Shown here: piece after piece, positions 6,805-15,139 of the stretch
Layout of the letters: every line of letters starts with the position of its first letter
Numbering within the stretch: position 1 is the stretch's first letter
Assembly: GCA_963839955.1 (NCBI GenBank)
Contig: CAWIXB010000001.1
Span: 806,001-870,000 of the forward strand
Origin: CAWIXB01 sp963839955
GTDB taxonomy: Bacteria; Actinomycetota; Actinomycetes; JACCUZ01
DNA: 64,000 bases
Reading direction: 5' to 3'
Translations under genes and position numbers: made by a program
Notes under the pieces: model-generated
What the model saw: only the letters and a program-made list of their open reading frames with translations
Told to the model about the DNA's origin: nothing
Databases searched by the model: none

Positions 6805-8325
6805 ATGTCAGCTGAACCTGCCAGCGGGTTCGCGACGCTCGAGCTGCGCCGGGTGGCGAAGGCCTTCGGTCCCGTCCTGGCGCTGCGCTCCGGCAGCATC
6901 CGCGCGGAGGCCGGCTCGATTCACGGACTCGTGGGGGAGAACGGCGCCGGCAAGTCGACCCTGGTGAAGATCGTGGCCGGGGTGCAGCGTCGCGACGCCG
7001 GCGAGATGCTCCTCGAGGGGGCACCGGTCGACTTCGGCTCAACCGCCGAGGCCAAGGCAGCCGGTGTCGCGGTGATCTACCAGGAGCCGACGCTGTTCCC
7101 CGACCTTTCGGTCACGGAGAACATCTTCATGGGCCGTCAGCCCCTTGCCTCGGGCCACCGGGTCGACCGCGCGCGCATGTACGACGAGGCCGAGCAGTTG
7201 TTCACGCGGCTGGGTGTGCACATCGACCCGAGACGTCCCGCGCTCGGCTTGTCGATCGCCGACCAGCAGATCATCGAGATCGCCAAGGCGATCTCCCTCG
7301 ATGCGCGCGTGCTGATCATGGACGAACCGACTGCTGCGCTCAGCGGGGTGGAGGTCGAGCGGCTCTTCGCCGTAGCGCGCAGCCTACGGGACCAGGATCG
7401 CGCCCTGATCTTCATCTCGCACCGGTTCGACGAGGTTTTCGAGCTCTGCGACCAGGTCACTGTCCTGCGAGACGGCGAGTACATCGCCACGAAGGCGATC
7501 GGTGCGACCAGCGTCGACGAGATCGTGTCCCTGATGGTCGGGCGAGCGGTGGGTGAGCTCTTCCCGAAGGTGCCGGCCGAGATCGGCGAGCCCGTGCTCA
7601 CGGTCGAGGGCCTCAACAGCGCCGGCATCTTCCATGACATCAGCTTCTCGGTCCGCGTGGGGGAAATCGCGGCGCTGGCCGGCCTCGTCGGCGCGGGGCG
7701 CAGCGAGATTGCGCGCGCCGTCTTCGGTGTCGACCGGTACGACTCCGGGAGCGTCACCATTGACGGGCGAGCCGTCCCCCCGCACAACCCACGGGCTGCC
7801 ATCCAGGCCGGCATGGCCTTCATCCCGGAGGACCGACGCAAGCAGGGGCTCGTGACCGAGGCATCGGTGGCGGGCAACGTCGCAGGGGTGATCCGCGGCG
7901 GCCTTGCCAGAGCCGGCATCCTTACGCGAAGCGCCGAGAGCAGAGCGGCGGGCCCGTGGGCGGGCAAGCTCGCGGTGAAGACCAGCGCGCTCGACATGAG
8001 CGCGGCCACGATGAGTGGAGGGAACCAGCAGAAGGTCGTCATCGCCAAGTGGCTGGCAACCAACCCGCGACTGCTCATCATCGACGAGCCGACCCGCGGC
8101 ATCGACGTGGGCACGAAGGCGGAGGTCCACCGGCTCCTCTCCGAGCTGGCCGGTCAGGGTCTGGCCATCCTGATGATCTCGTCCGAGCTTCCCGAGGTTC
8201 TCGGCATGGCGGACCGGGTGCTCGTCGTCAGCGAAGGCCGACTGACAGCTGACATCCCCCGCGACGAGGCGACTGCGGAAAGCATCATGCGGGCAGCCAC
8301 CCACGCGCTGGGGGTCGCCGGATGA
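6805..8325 (+). CDS. rhaT: rhamnose ABC transporter ATP-binding protein (tandem ATPase)
   Basis: The predicted 506-aa protein has two ABC ATPase domains in one chain, as in the RbsA/MglA/RhaT (CUT2) family. The first domain carries Walker A GENGAGKST near residue 47 and Walker B VLIMDEPTAAL. The second has a degenerate Walker A (VGAGRSE), a signature MSGGNQQK and Walker B LLIIDEPTRGI. The ATG follows CAGGAGG at about 7 nt. It is the first gene of a ten-gene operon, and its stop overlaps the next start as ATGA. Rhamnose specificity is inferred from the downstream mutarotase, isomerase, aldolase and kinase. The subunit sits on the cytoplasmic face of the membrane. Confidence 0.92.
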   Translation: MSAEPASGFATLELRRVAKAFGPVLALRSGSIRAEAGSIHGLVGENGAGKSTLVKIVAGVQRRDAGEMLLEGAPVDFGSTAEAKAAGVAVIYQEPTLFPDLSVTENIFMGRQPLASGHRVDRARMYDEAEQLFTRLGVHIDPRRPALGLSIADQQIIEIAKAISLDARVLIMDEPTAALSGVEVERLFAVARSLRDQDRALIFISHRFDEVFELCDQVTVLRDGEYIATKAIGATSVDEIVSLMVGRAVGELFPKVPAEIGEPVLTVEGLNSAGIFHDISFSVRVGEIAALAGLVGAGRSEIARAVFGVDRYDSGSVTIDGRAVPPHNPRAAIQAGMAFIPEDRRKQGLVTEASVAGNVAGVIRGGLARAGILTRSAESRAAGPWAGKLAVKTSALDMSAATMSGGNQQKVVIAKWLATNPRLLIIDEPTRGIDVGTKAEVHRLLSELAGQGLAILMISSELPEVLGMADRVLVVSEGRLTADIPRDEATAESIMRAATHALGVAG

Positions 8326-9404
8326 GTCAGATGTCGACGAATCACGAGCCCACCACCGGGGTCACCGCGGAGGAGCCCTCGGCCCTGATCGCCCCGAGCA
8401 GTCAGCCGACGTTCCAACGCGTCCTGAACACCGTGGTGCGCTCGCGCGAGATGTCGATCCTGACGGTGCTGCTCCTCGTCATCGCGGCAGCCACCATCAA
8501 GTCGCCCAACTTCCTGTTCAGCTCGAACAGCTGGCGCGACCTCTTGTTGACGCCTTCCCTGCTCCTGCTGCTGGCGGTCGGTCAGGCCGTGGTGATCATC
8601 ACGCGCAACGTGGACCTCTCGGTCGGGTCCGTGCTCGGCTTCACCGCGTACCTGACCGGCCGCCTCTTCGTCGAGATGCCCGATGCTCCGATCGTCGCCG
8701 TGATCGCCGCGGCGATCGTCGTCGGCGGCCTCCTGGGCCTGGTCAACGGTCTGCTCGTCGCGGTGGCGAGGGTGCCCGCCCTGGTCATCACGCTGGGCAC
8801 CCTCTACATCTACCGCGGGGTCGTCCTCACCTGGGCGGGCAGCGACCGGATCAACGCCTCCGACATGCCTCGTGACTTCCTGGCGCTCGGCACGAAGTCG
8901 ATCCTCTCGATCCCGGTCCTGACCATCATCGCGCTCGTGGTTCTCGTCATCGTGGGCTATTACATGTACGCCCACCGGGGCGGGCGCGAGCTGTACGCGA
9001 TCGGCTCGGACCCGGACGCGGCCGTTCTCTACGGCCTGCCGGTCCGTCGGCGCGTGATCGCGGCGTTCGTTCTCAGTGGCGCTCTCGCCGGCCTGGCAGG
9101 CGCGCTGTTCGCTGCCCGCTACGGCACGGTCAGCTCAGGCGCCGGAACCGGCCTAGAGCTGCAGGCTGTCGCCGCCGTGGTCATCGGCGGCGTGGCCATC
9201 TTCGGCGGCAGCGGAACAGTGTGGGGGGCGGCCATCGGCGCGGTCCTCCTGGTCACCATCAACAGGGCACTGCCCATCCTCGGCATCCCCGACTTCTGGC
9301 AGCGCGCGGTCGTGGGAACTCTGATCCTCGCCGCCATCGTGCTCGACCGCGTGCTGTCCGCACGCAGGGCCCGCAGGCTGATCGCAGCGAGGGACGAGTC
9401 ATGA
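8322..9404 (+). CDS. rhamnose ABC transporter permease 1
   Basis: The predicted 360-aa protein is a CUT2 (ribose/AraH/RhaP-type) membrane permease. After a polar N-terminus of about 40 residues come eight or more hydrophobic segments. The family signatures NVDLSVGSVLGFTAY and NGLLVAVARVPALVITLGTL appear near residues 95-160, and the late GGVAIFGGSGTVWGAAIGAV loop is present. The ATG overlaps the upstream stop (ATGA), and the stop overlaps the next start in the same way, so the three transporter genes are translationally coupled. It forms the translocation path with the second permease. Confidence 0.92.
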   Translation: MSQMSTNHEPTTGVTAEEPSALIAPSSQPTFQRVLNTVVRSREMSILTVLLLVIAAATIKSPNFLFSSNSWRDLLLTPSLLLLLAVGQAVVIITRNVDLSVGSVLGFTAYLTGRLFVEMPDAPIVAVIAAAIVVGGLLGLVNGLLVAVARVPALVITLGTLYIYRGVVLTWAGSDRINASDMPRDFLALGTKSILSIPVLTIIALVVLVIVGYYMYAHRGGRELYAIGSDPDAAVLYGLPVRRRVIAAFVLSGALAGLAGALFAARYGTVSSGAGTGLELQAVAAVVIGGVAIFGGSGTVWGAAIGAVLLVTINRALPILGIPDFWQRAVVGTLILAAIVLDRVLSARRARRLIAARDES

Positions 9405-10453
9405 GCACCACCTATGCGGAGTACTCGCACCCGCTGTGGCGGCGGCTCCTGGTCACAAGGGAGTCAGCAGTCATCGCGCTGCTTGTCGCCGTGGTGCTCT
9501 ACTCCCTGGCGACCGTGGCCAACTTCGACGGGCCGTTGACGCTCACCTATCTGCTCCTCGACGTGACGCCGATCCTCCTCATCGCCCTGCCCATGACGAT
9601 GGTGATCATCACCGGCGAGATCGACCTCTCCGTGGCGAGCGTCGTGGGCCTGAGCAGCGTGCTGCTCGGTGACCTGCACGAGGCCGGCTTCTCGATCCCC
9701 GTCGCAGCGGTCGTGGCCCTCGCTGCCGGTGTCGCCTGCGGCGCCGTCAACGGCTTCCTCGTCGCGTACGTCGGTCTGCCGTCGCTGGCCGTGACCATCG
9801 GCACGCTGGCGCTCTTCCGCGGTCTGGCTGTCGGCCTGCTCGGAACCAAGGCAGTCACCGACTTCCCGGACACCTGGACGGACCTGGCGACGGAGAAGAT
9901 CGGCGGCACCCCGGTCCCTCTCGTGATGGTGCTCTTCGTCGTGCTGGCTGTCGTGTCCGTGCTGCTGCTGCACTTCTCCTCGTTCGGCCGGGGTGTCTAC
10001 GACATCGGGCTCAACGGTGAGGCCGCGCACTTCACGGGCGTCAACGTCCAACGCAGCAAGTTCCTGCTCTTCGTCTTCTCCGGGGTGGTCTCCGCCCTGG
10101 CCGGCATCTACTACACCTTGCGCTTCGGCAGCGCCCGGGGTGACAACGCGACCGGCCTGGAACTGCAGGTCATCGCAGCCGTGCTCCTCGGCGGCGTCTC
10201 GATCTTCGGCGGCCGCGGGAAGCTGCACGGCGTCATCGCCGGGGTCCTGTTGATCGGCGTCATCTCCAGCGCCCTGCGCCTGGAGGGCGTCACGGTCAAC
10301 GTCATCAACATCATCATCGGGCTGCTGCTGGTGGCCTCGGTGGTGTCCACAAGTGTCCTGGCCTGGATCTCGTCCGAGGTCGCCAGGAGAAGTCGAAAGA
10401 GCTCAAGCCCCCCTCAGAACGCGCCAGTCGGCGTGGGAAGCAAGGAAGGTTGA
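9401..10453 (+). CDS. rhamnose ABC transporter permease 2
   Basis: The predicted 350-aa protein is the second CUT2 permease. The ATG at 9401 sits in an ATGA overlap with the upstream stop and fixes the start; a longer in-frame extension runs inside the preceding gene. Hallmarks are GEIDLSVASVVGLSSVLLGD, NGFLVAYVGLPSLAVTIGTL and the terminal GGVSIFGGRGKLHGVIAGVL. Eight to ten membrane segments can be traced. The C-terminal tail is basic and serine-rich. Two different permeases next to one tandem ATPase and one binding protein is the usual rhamnose (RhaPQ) arrangement. Confidence 0.92.
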   Translation: MSTTYAEYSHPLWRRLLVTRESAVIALLVAVVLYSLATVANFDGPLTLTYLLLDVTPILLIALPMTMVIITGEIDLSVASVVGLSSVLLGDLHEAGFSIPVAAVVALAAGVACGAVNGFLVAYVGLPSLAVTIGTLALFRGLAVGLLGTKAVTDFPDTWTDLATEKIGGTPVPLVMVLFVVLAVVSVLLLHFSSFGRGVYDIGLNGEAAHFTGVNVQRSKFLLFVFSGVVSALAGIYYTLRFGSARGDNATGLELQVIAAVLLGGVSIFGGRGKLHGVIAGVLLIGVISSALRLEGVTVNVINIIIGLLLVASVVSTSVLAWISSEVARRSRKSSSPPQNAPVGVGSKEG

Positions 10454-10455
10454 TC

Positions 10456-11499
10456 ATGAATTTCCACTCGAAGCGGAGAACCGCGCTTGCGGCGCTCATC
10501 GTCAGCGGCGCGCTGGTGCTCAGCGCCTGTGGCGGTGACGACGACGCCGGCGGTGGTGGCGGCGGCGGGGGCGGCGGCGGTGATGACAAGACCAGCGTGA
10601 CGTTCCTCCCCAAGAACCTCGGCAACCCCTATTTCGACACCAGTGACGCCGGCGGGAAGAAGGCCGTCGAGGAGTTCGGCGGGACGTTCGAGGAGGTCGG
10701 CCCGCAGGAGGCGAGCCCGGACGCTCAGGTGCAGTACATCAACACGGCCGCCCAGCAGGGGGTCGGAGCACTCGTCGTGTCCGCCAACGACCCCAAAGCC
10801 ATCTGCGATGCATTGAACGAGGCTCGGGACGCCGGCACGAAGGTTGTCACCTTCGACTCCGACACCGATCCCGAGTGCCGTGACCTTTTCGTGAACCAGG
10901 CCAGCGCGGAGGGCATCGCGAAGGGGCAGGTGGACCTGATCGCGGAGCAGATCGGTGACTCGGGCGAGATCGCGATCCTGTCGGCCAGCGCCAACGCGAC
11001 GAACCAGAACGCGTGGATCAAGATGATGGAGACCGAACTCGCGGCCAGCCACCCCGACATCAAGCTGGTCGACACCGTGTACGGCGACGATGACGACCAG
11101 ACGTCGTTCGACAAGACCGCGGCTCTGCTGCAGTCGCATCCGAACCTCAAGGGCATCATCTCGCCGACGACTGTCGGCATCGCCGCTGCCGCGCGTTACC
11201 TGTCCGACTCCGACTCCAAGGGCAAGGTCAAGCTGACCGGGCTGGGCACGCCGAACCAGATGCGCGAGTACGTCAAGAACGGCACCGTCGACGCCTTCGC
11301 ACTGTGGAACCCCGAGGAGCTCGGCTACCTCGCTGCCTTCGCCGCGAAGGCGCTGGTGGACGGTGACATCAAGGGTGAGGCAGGCGACAAGTTCAAGGCC
11401 GGTGACCTGGGCGAGTACACCGTCGAGGAGGACAAGTCGGTGCTGCTCGGTGACCCGACCGTGTTCAACAAGGACAACATCGACGACTTCGACTTCTGA
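10456..11499 (+). CDS. rhaS: rhamnose ABC transporter substrate-binding lipoprotein
   Basis: The predicted 347-aa protein is a secreted lipoprotein of the type 1 periplasmic-binding fold. The ATG at 10456 follows GGAAGG; a TTG two codons earlier is less likely. The signal peptide ends in the lipobox VLSAC (Cys25), followed by an 11-glycine linker. The sugar-binding domain starts near residue 50 (SVTFLPKNLGNPYFDTSD) and includes AAQQGVGALVVSANDPKAIC and GIISPTTVGIAAAARYLSDS, close to known rhamnose-binding RhaS proteins. It should capture L-rhamnose outside the membrane. A long hairpin follows immediately and separates the transporter genes from the catabolic genes. Confidence 0.93.
   Translation: MNFHSKRRTALAALIVSGALVLSACGGDDDAGGGGGGGGGGGDDKTSVTFLPKNLGNPYFDTSDAGGKKAVEEFGGTFEEVGPQEASPDAQVQYINTAAQQGVGALVVSANDPKAICDALNEARDAGTKVVTFDSDTDPECRDLFVNQASAEGIAKGQVDLIAEQIGDSGEIAILSASANATNQNAWIKMMETELAASHPDIKLVDTVYGDDDDQTSFDKTAALLQSHPNLKGIISPTTVGIAAAARYLSDSDSKGKVKLTGLGTPNQMREYVKNGTVDAFALWNPEELGYLAAFAAKALVDGDIKGEAGDKFKAGDLGEYTVEEDKSVLLGDPTVFNKDNIDDFDF
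10549..10581 (+). repeat. GGN repeat encoding an 11-glycine linker
   Basis: Eleven consecutive glycine codons follow the lipidated cysteine and an Asp cluster. The tract is a flexible tether between the lipid anchor and the binding domain, and a possible slippage site. Confidence 0.8.
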
Positions 11500-11513
11500 G
11501 GCCGTCGGCACAC

Positions 11514-11551
11514 GGTGTCGGTGACCGCGGACGATCGCGGTCACCGACACC
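11514..11551 (+). terminator. perfect 16-bp hairpin between rhaS and the mutarotase gene
   Basis: GGTGTCGGTGACCGCG and its exact reverse complement flank the loop GACGAT, 14 nt after the rhaS stop. There is no U tract and the operon continues 22 nt later. It is therefore more likely a partial terminator or 3'-end stabiliser that raises binding-protein mRNA over downstream genes than an operon end. Confidence 0.75.
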
Positions 11552-11573
11552 ACGAACCCGAATCGAGGACAGC

Positions 11574-11930
11574 GTGCAGCGGGTGTGCTTTCAGCTCCAC
11601 GTCAAGCGTGACCGGATCGAGGAGTACAAAGCACGCCACGCTCACGTCTGGCCGGAGATGCTGGGCGCGCTGGCGGCCACGGGATGGCAGAACTACTCGC
11701 TCTTCCTCCGGGAGGACGGCCTGCTCATCGGCTACTTCGAGACGGACTCCCTCTCTGCTGCACTGGCAGGCATGCAGGCGACGGAGGTCAACGCCCGCTG
11801 GCAGTCCGAGATGGCGGGGTTCTTCGAAGACCTGGGCGACGACCGGCCGGACACGGGCTTCCTCCAGCTGGAAGAGGTCTTCCATCTGGAGGACCAGCTC
11901 GCCGATGACCGCAACGAGATGAGTGAATGA
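11574..11930 (+). CDS. rhaM: L-rhamnose mutarotase
   Basis: The predicted 118-aa cytoplasmic enzyme interconverts alpha- and beta-L-rhamnose, feeding the isomerase. The GTG start follows GAGGAC at about 5 nt. The family pattern is clear: RVCFQLHVKRDRIEEYKARH with the catalytic His region, HVWPEMLGALAATGWQNYSL, and NARWQSEMAGFFEDL. Length is a little over the usual 104-115 residues because of an acidic C-terminal tail. The isomerase ATG lies 2 nt after its stop. Confidence 0.95.
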   Translation: MQRVCFQLHVKRDRIEEYKARHAHVWPEMLGALAATGWQNYSLFLREDGLLIGYFETDSLSAALAGMQATEVNARWQSEMAGFFEDLGDDRPDTGFLQLEEVFHLEDQLADDRNEMSE

Positions 11931-11931
11931 G

Positions 11932-13095
11932 ATGACGACGTTCGAGACGGCCGGTCGCCAACTGGAGGCTTTGGCCATCGAGGTCCCGTCGTGGGCCTAC
12001 GGCAACTCGGGGACCCGGTTCAAGGTCTTCGGGAGCCCAGGGACTCCGCGCAGCGTCGAGGAGAAGATCGCTGACGCCGCGACCGTGCACCAGTTCACCG
12101 GACTGGCGCCGTCCGTCGCGCTCCACATCCCATGGGACATGGTCGACGACTTCGGCAAGCTCAAGGCGTACGCCGAGGACCACGACATGCGCCTGGGCAC
12201 CGTCAACAGCAACACCTTCCAGGACGACGACTACAAGCTCGGCAGCCTCACGCACATCGACCCGAAGATCAGGCAGAAGGCGATCGACCACAACCTCGCC
12301 TGCATCGAGGTCATGAACGAGACGGGGTCGCGGGACCTCAAGATCTGGCTGGCCGACGGCACGAACTACCCCGGGCAAGGGGACATCCGCGCGCGGCAGG
12401 ACCGGCTCGCGGAAGCGCTGGCGACCATCTATGCCCAGCTCTCCGACGACCAGCGGCTGGTCCTGGAGTACAAGTTCTTCGAACCGGCGTTCTACCACAC
12501 CGACGTCCCCGACTGGGGCACGTCGTACGTGCACGTGCTCGGACTCGGCGACAAGGCCGTTGTGTGCCTCGACACCGGGCACCACGCTCCCGGCACTAAC
12601 ATCGAGTTCATCGTCGCGCAGCTGCTCCGGCTCGGGAAGCTCGGATCGTTCGACTTCAACAGCAGGTTCTACGCCGACGACGACCTCATCGTGGGCAGCG
12701 CCGACCCGTTCCAGCTGTACCGGATCATGGTGGAGGTCATCCGTGGCGGCGGCTACGGGCCGGACAGCGACGTCGCACTGATGCTGGACCAGTGCCACAA
12801 CATCGAGAAGAAGATCCCGGGACAGATCCGCTCGGTCCTCAACGTCCAGGAGATGACGGCGCGAGCCCTGCTGCTGGACACGGAGGCGCTGGACGACGCA
12901 CGCCGTGACGGCGACGTACTGCGGGCCAACGAGATCTTCATGGACGCGTTCTACACCGACGTACGAGCTGATCTGGCCGGCTGGCGCGAGCAGCGAGGGC
13001 TGCCGCCCGACCCGATGGGTGCCTATCTCGCCAGCGGCAACCAGGCGCGCATCGAGGCCGACCGCGTCGGCGGAGCACAGGCGGGGTGGAACTGA
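11932..13095 (+). CDS. rhaI: L-rhamnose isomerase (RhaI type)
   Basis: The predicted 387-aa enzyme converts L-rhamnose to L-rhamnulose. It belongs to the xylose-isomerase-like TIM-barrel type known from Pseudomonas stutzeri RhaI and not the E. coli RhaA type, judging from motifs such as VPSWAYGNSGTRFKVFGSPG, LEYKFFEPAFYHTDVPDWG (metal-binding Glu/Asp/His), VVCLDTGHHAPGTNIEF and FDFNSRFYADDD. The ATG at 11932 was chosen; a GTG three codons earlier overlapping the mutarotase stop is possible. The downstream aldolase starts 1 nt after its stop. A divalent metal (Mn2+ or Co2+) is expected from the family. Confidence 0.94.
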   Translation: MTTFETAGRQLEALAIEVPSWAYGNSGTRFKVFGSPGTPRSVEEKIADAATVHQFTGLAPSVALHIPWDMVDDFGKLKAYAEDHDMRLGTVNSNTFQDDDYKLGSLTHIDPKIRQKAIDHNLACIEVMNETGSRDLKIWLADGTNYPGQGDIRARQDRLAEALATIYAQLSDDQRLVLEYKFFEPAFYHTDVPDWGTSYVHVLGLGDKAVVCLDTGHHAPGTNIEFIVAQLLRLGKLGSFDFNSRFYADDDLIVGSADPFQLYRIMVEVIRGGGYGPDSDVALMLDQCHNIEKKIPGQIRSVLNVQEMTARALLLDTEALDDARRDGDVLRANEIFMDAFYTDVRADLAGWREQRGLPPDPMGAYLASGNQARIEADRVGGAQAGWN

Positions 13096-13096
13096 C

Positions 13097-15133
13097 GTGA
13101 CCAACCCAACCGTCGCGGCGCTGATCGACCGGTCCAACCGGCTCGGTGCCGACGCGCGCAACACCAACTACGCGGGGGGCAACACCTCCGCCAAGGGCAG
13201 CGAGGTCGACCCCGTCACCGGTGAGCCGGTCGAGCTGCTCTGGGTGAAGGGGTCGGGAGGTGATCTCGGCACACTCACCGAAACAGGTCTCGCCGTGCTG
13301 CGCCTTGACCGGGTCAGGGCTCTCGTCGACGTCTACCCGGGTGTCGAGCACGAGGACGAGATGGTCGCCGCGTTCGACTACTGCCTGCACGGAAAGGGCG
13401 GCGCGGCGCCCTCGATCGACACGGCCATGCACGGGCTTGTCGACGCCCCCCACGTCGACCACCTGCACCCCGACTCCGGCATCGCGCTCGCCACGGCGGA
13501 GGACGGCGAGAAGCTCACCGAGATCATCTTCGGCGACCGGGTGGTCTGGGTCCCGTGGCGCCGGCCGGGGTTCCAGCTCGGCCTCGACATCGCCGCGATC
13601 AAGGAGGCGAACCCGCGGGCAATCGGGTGCATCCTCGGCGGTCATGGCATCACCGCGTGGGGCACCAGCAGCGACGAGGCCGGACAGAATTCGCTCTCGA
13701 TCATCGCGACAGCGGCGCAGTACATCGACGAGCACGCCAAGCCGGAGCCCTTCGGTCCCGCGCTGGACGGTTACGCCGCACTGCCGCACGCCGAGCGCCG
13801 CGCGAAGGCAGCCGCGCTCGTGCCGGCGATCAGGTCGATCGCATCGCACGACCGGCCCATGGTGGGGCATTTCACCGACTCCGCCGCGGTGCTCGACTTC
13901 CTGGGCAGCACCGAGCACCCACGGCTCGCCGAGCTGGGGACCAGCTGCCCGGACCATTTTCTGCGCACCAAGATCAAGCCGTTGGTCCTCGACCTGCCGG
14001 CAGGCGCAACCGTGGAGGACTCCGTCCATCGGCTGCGGGAGCTGCACGAGGTCTACCGGCAGGACTACCAGGACTACTACGACCGGCACGCGACACCGGA
14101 ATCTCCGGCGATCCGCGGAGCTGACCCGCTCATCGTCCTGGTCCCTGGCGTCGGCATGTTCAGCTTCGGCAAGGACAAGCAGACGGCGCGGGTCGCCGGC
14201 GAGTTCTACGTCAACGCGATCAACGTCATGCGCGGTGCCGAGGGTCTCTCGACCTACCGGCCCATCGACGAGTCGGAGAGGTTCCGCATCGAGTACTGGG
14301 CCCTGGAGGAGGCGAAGCTGCAGCGCATGCCGCGGCCGAAGCCGCTCGCCTCCCGCATCGCCTTCGTCACGGGGGCAGCCTCGGGCATCGGCAAGGCGAT
14401 CGCGAACCGGCTGGCTGCGGAAGGGGCCGTGGTGGCCATCGCCGACCTGAGCCACGAGAAGGCGCAAGCGGCCGCAGCGGAGATCGGTGGCACGGATGTC
14501 GCGATCGGCGTCCAGGTCGACGTCAGCGACGAGGCAGCGGTGGCTGCCGCCCTCGACGAGACGCTCCTTGCCTTTGGTGGGGTCGACCTGGTGGTGAACA
14601 ACGCGGGGTTGTCCCTGTCGAAGGCTCTGCTCGACACGACGGCTGCCGACTGGGACCTGCAGCACAACGTGATGGCGAAGGGGTCGTTCCTGGTGTCCCG
14701 GGCCGCGGCCAAGGCGCTCATCGAGCAGCGGCTCGGCGGTGACATCGTCTACATCTCGAGCAAGAACGCGGTCTTCGCGGGCCCGAACAACATCGCCTAC
14801 TCGGCCACCAAGGCGGACCAGGCGCATCAGGTCCGTCTGCTCGCCGCCGAGCTCGGCGAGCACGGTGTTCGGGTCAACGGCATCAACCCCGACGGGGTCG
14901 TGCAGGGGTCCGGCATCTTCGCCAGCGGATGGGGCGCCAACCGGGCCGCGGTCTACGGCGTCGAGGAAGAGGACCTCGGCAAGTTCTACGCGCAGCGCAC
15001 CATCCTCAAACGTGAGGTGCTGCCTGACCACGTCGCCAGCGCGGTGTTCGCTCTCGTGGGCCCGGACCTCACCCAGACGACCGGGCTGCACATCCCGGTG
15101 GACGCCGGCGTGGCTGCCGCGTTCCTGCGGTAG
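13097..15133 (+). CDS. rhaD: bifunctional rhamnulose-1-phosphate aldolase / L-lactaldehyde dehydrogenase
   Basis: The predicted 678-aa fusion protein starts with a class II aldolase domain (about residues 1-410). Zinc-ligand histidines are in HVDHLHPDSGIALATA and GCILGGHGITAWG; this half splits L-rhamnulose-1-P into DHAP and L-lactaldehyde. A C-terminal short-chain dehydrogenase (about 415-678) has the Rossmann motif FVTGAASGIGKAIANRL, the NNAG motif and the catalytic Ser/Tyr/Lys in VYISSKN and IAYSATKA; it should oxidise lactaldehyde to L-lactate with NAD+. The GTG start is 1 nt after the rhaI stop. The family is often named RhaE or RhaD-AldA-like. Its L-lactate product links directly to the divergent lutABC operon. 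Confidence 0.95.
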   Translation: MTNPTVAALIDRSNRLGADARNTNYAGGNTSAKGSEVDPVTGEPVELLWVKGSGGDLGTLTETGLAVLRLDRVRALVDVYPGVEHEDEMVAAFDYCLHGKGGAAPSIDTAMHGLVDAPHVDHLHPDSGIALATAEDGEKLTEIIFGDRVVWVPWRRPGFQLGLDIAAIKEANPRAIGCILGGHGITAWGTSSDEAGQNSLSIIATAAQYIDEHAKPEPFGPALDGYAALPHAERRAKAAALVPAIRSIASHDRPMVGHFTDSAAVLDFLGSTEHPRLAELGTSCPDHFLRTKIKPLVLDLPAGATVEDSVHRLRELHEVYRQDYQDYYDRHATPESPAIRGADPLIVLVPGVGMFSFGKDKQTARVAGEFYVNAINVMRGAEGLSTYRPIDESERFRIEYWALEEAKLQRMPRPKPLASRIAFVTGAASGIGKAIANRLAAEGAVVAIADLSHEKAQAAAAEIGGTDVAIGVQVDVSDEAAVAAALDETLLAFGGVDLVVNNAGLSLSKALLDTTAADWDLQHNVMAKGSFLVSRAAAKALIEQRLGGDIVYISSKNAVFAGPNNIAYSATKADQAHQVRLLAAELGEHGVRVNGINPDGVVQGSGIFASGWGANRAAVYGVEEEDLGKFYAQRTILKREVLPDHVASAVFALVGPDLTQTTGLHIPVDAGVAAAFLR

Positions 15134-15139
15134 GCGGTC

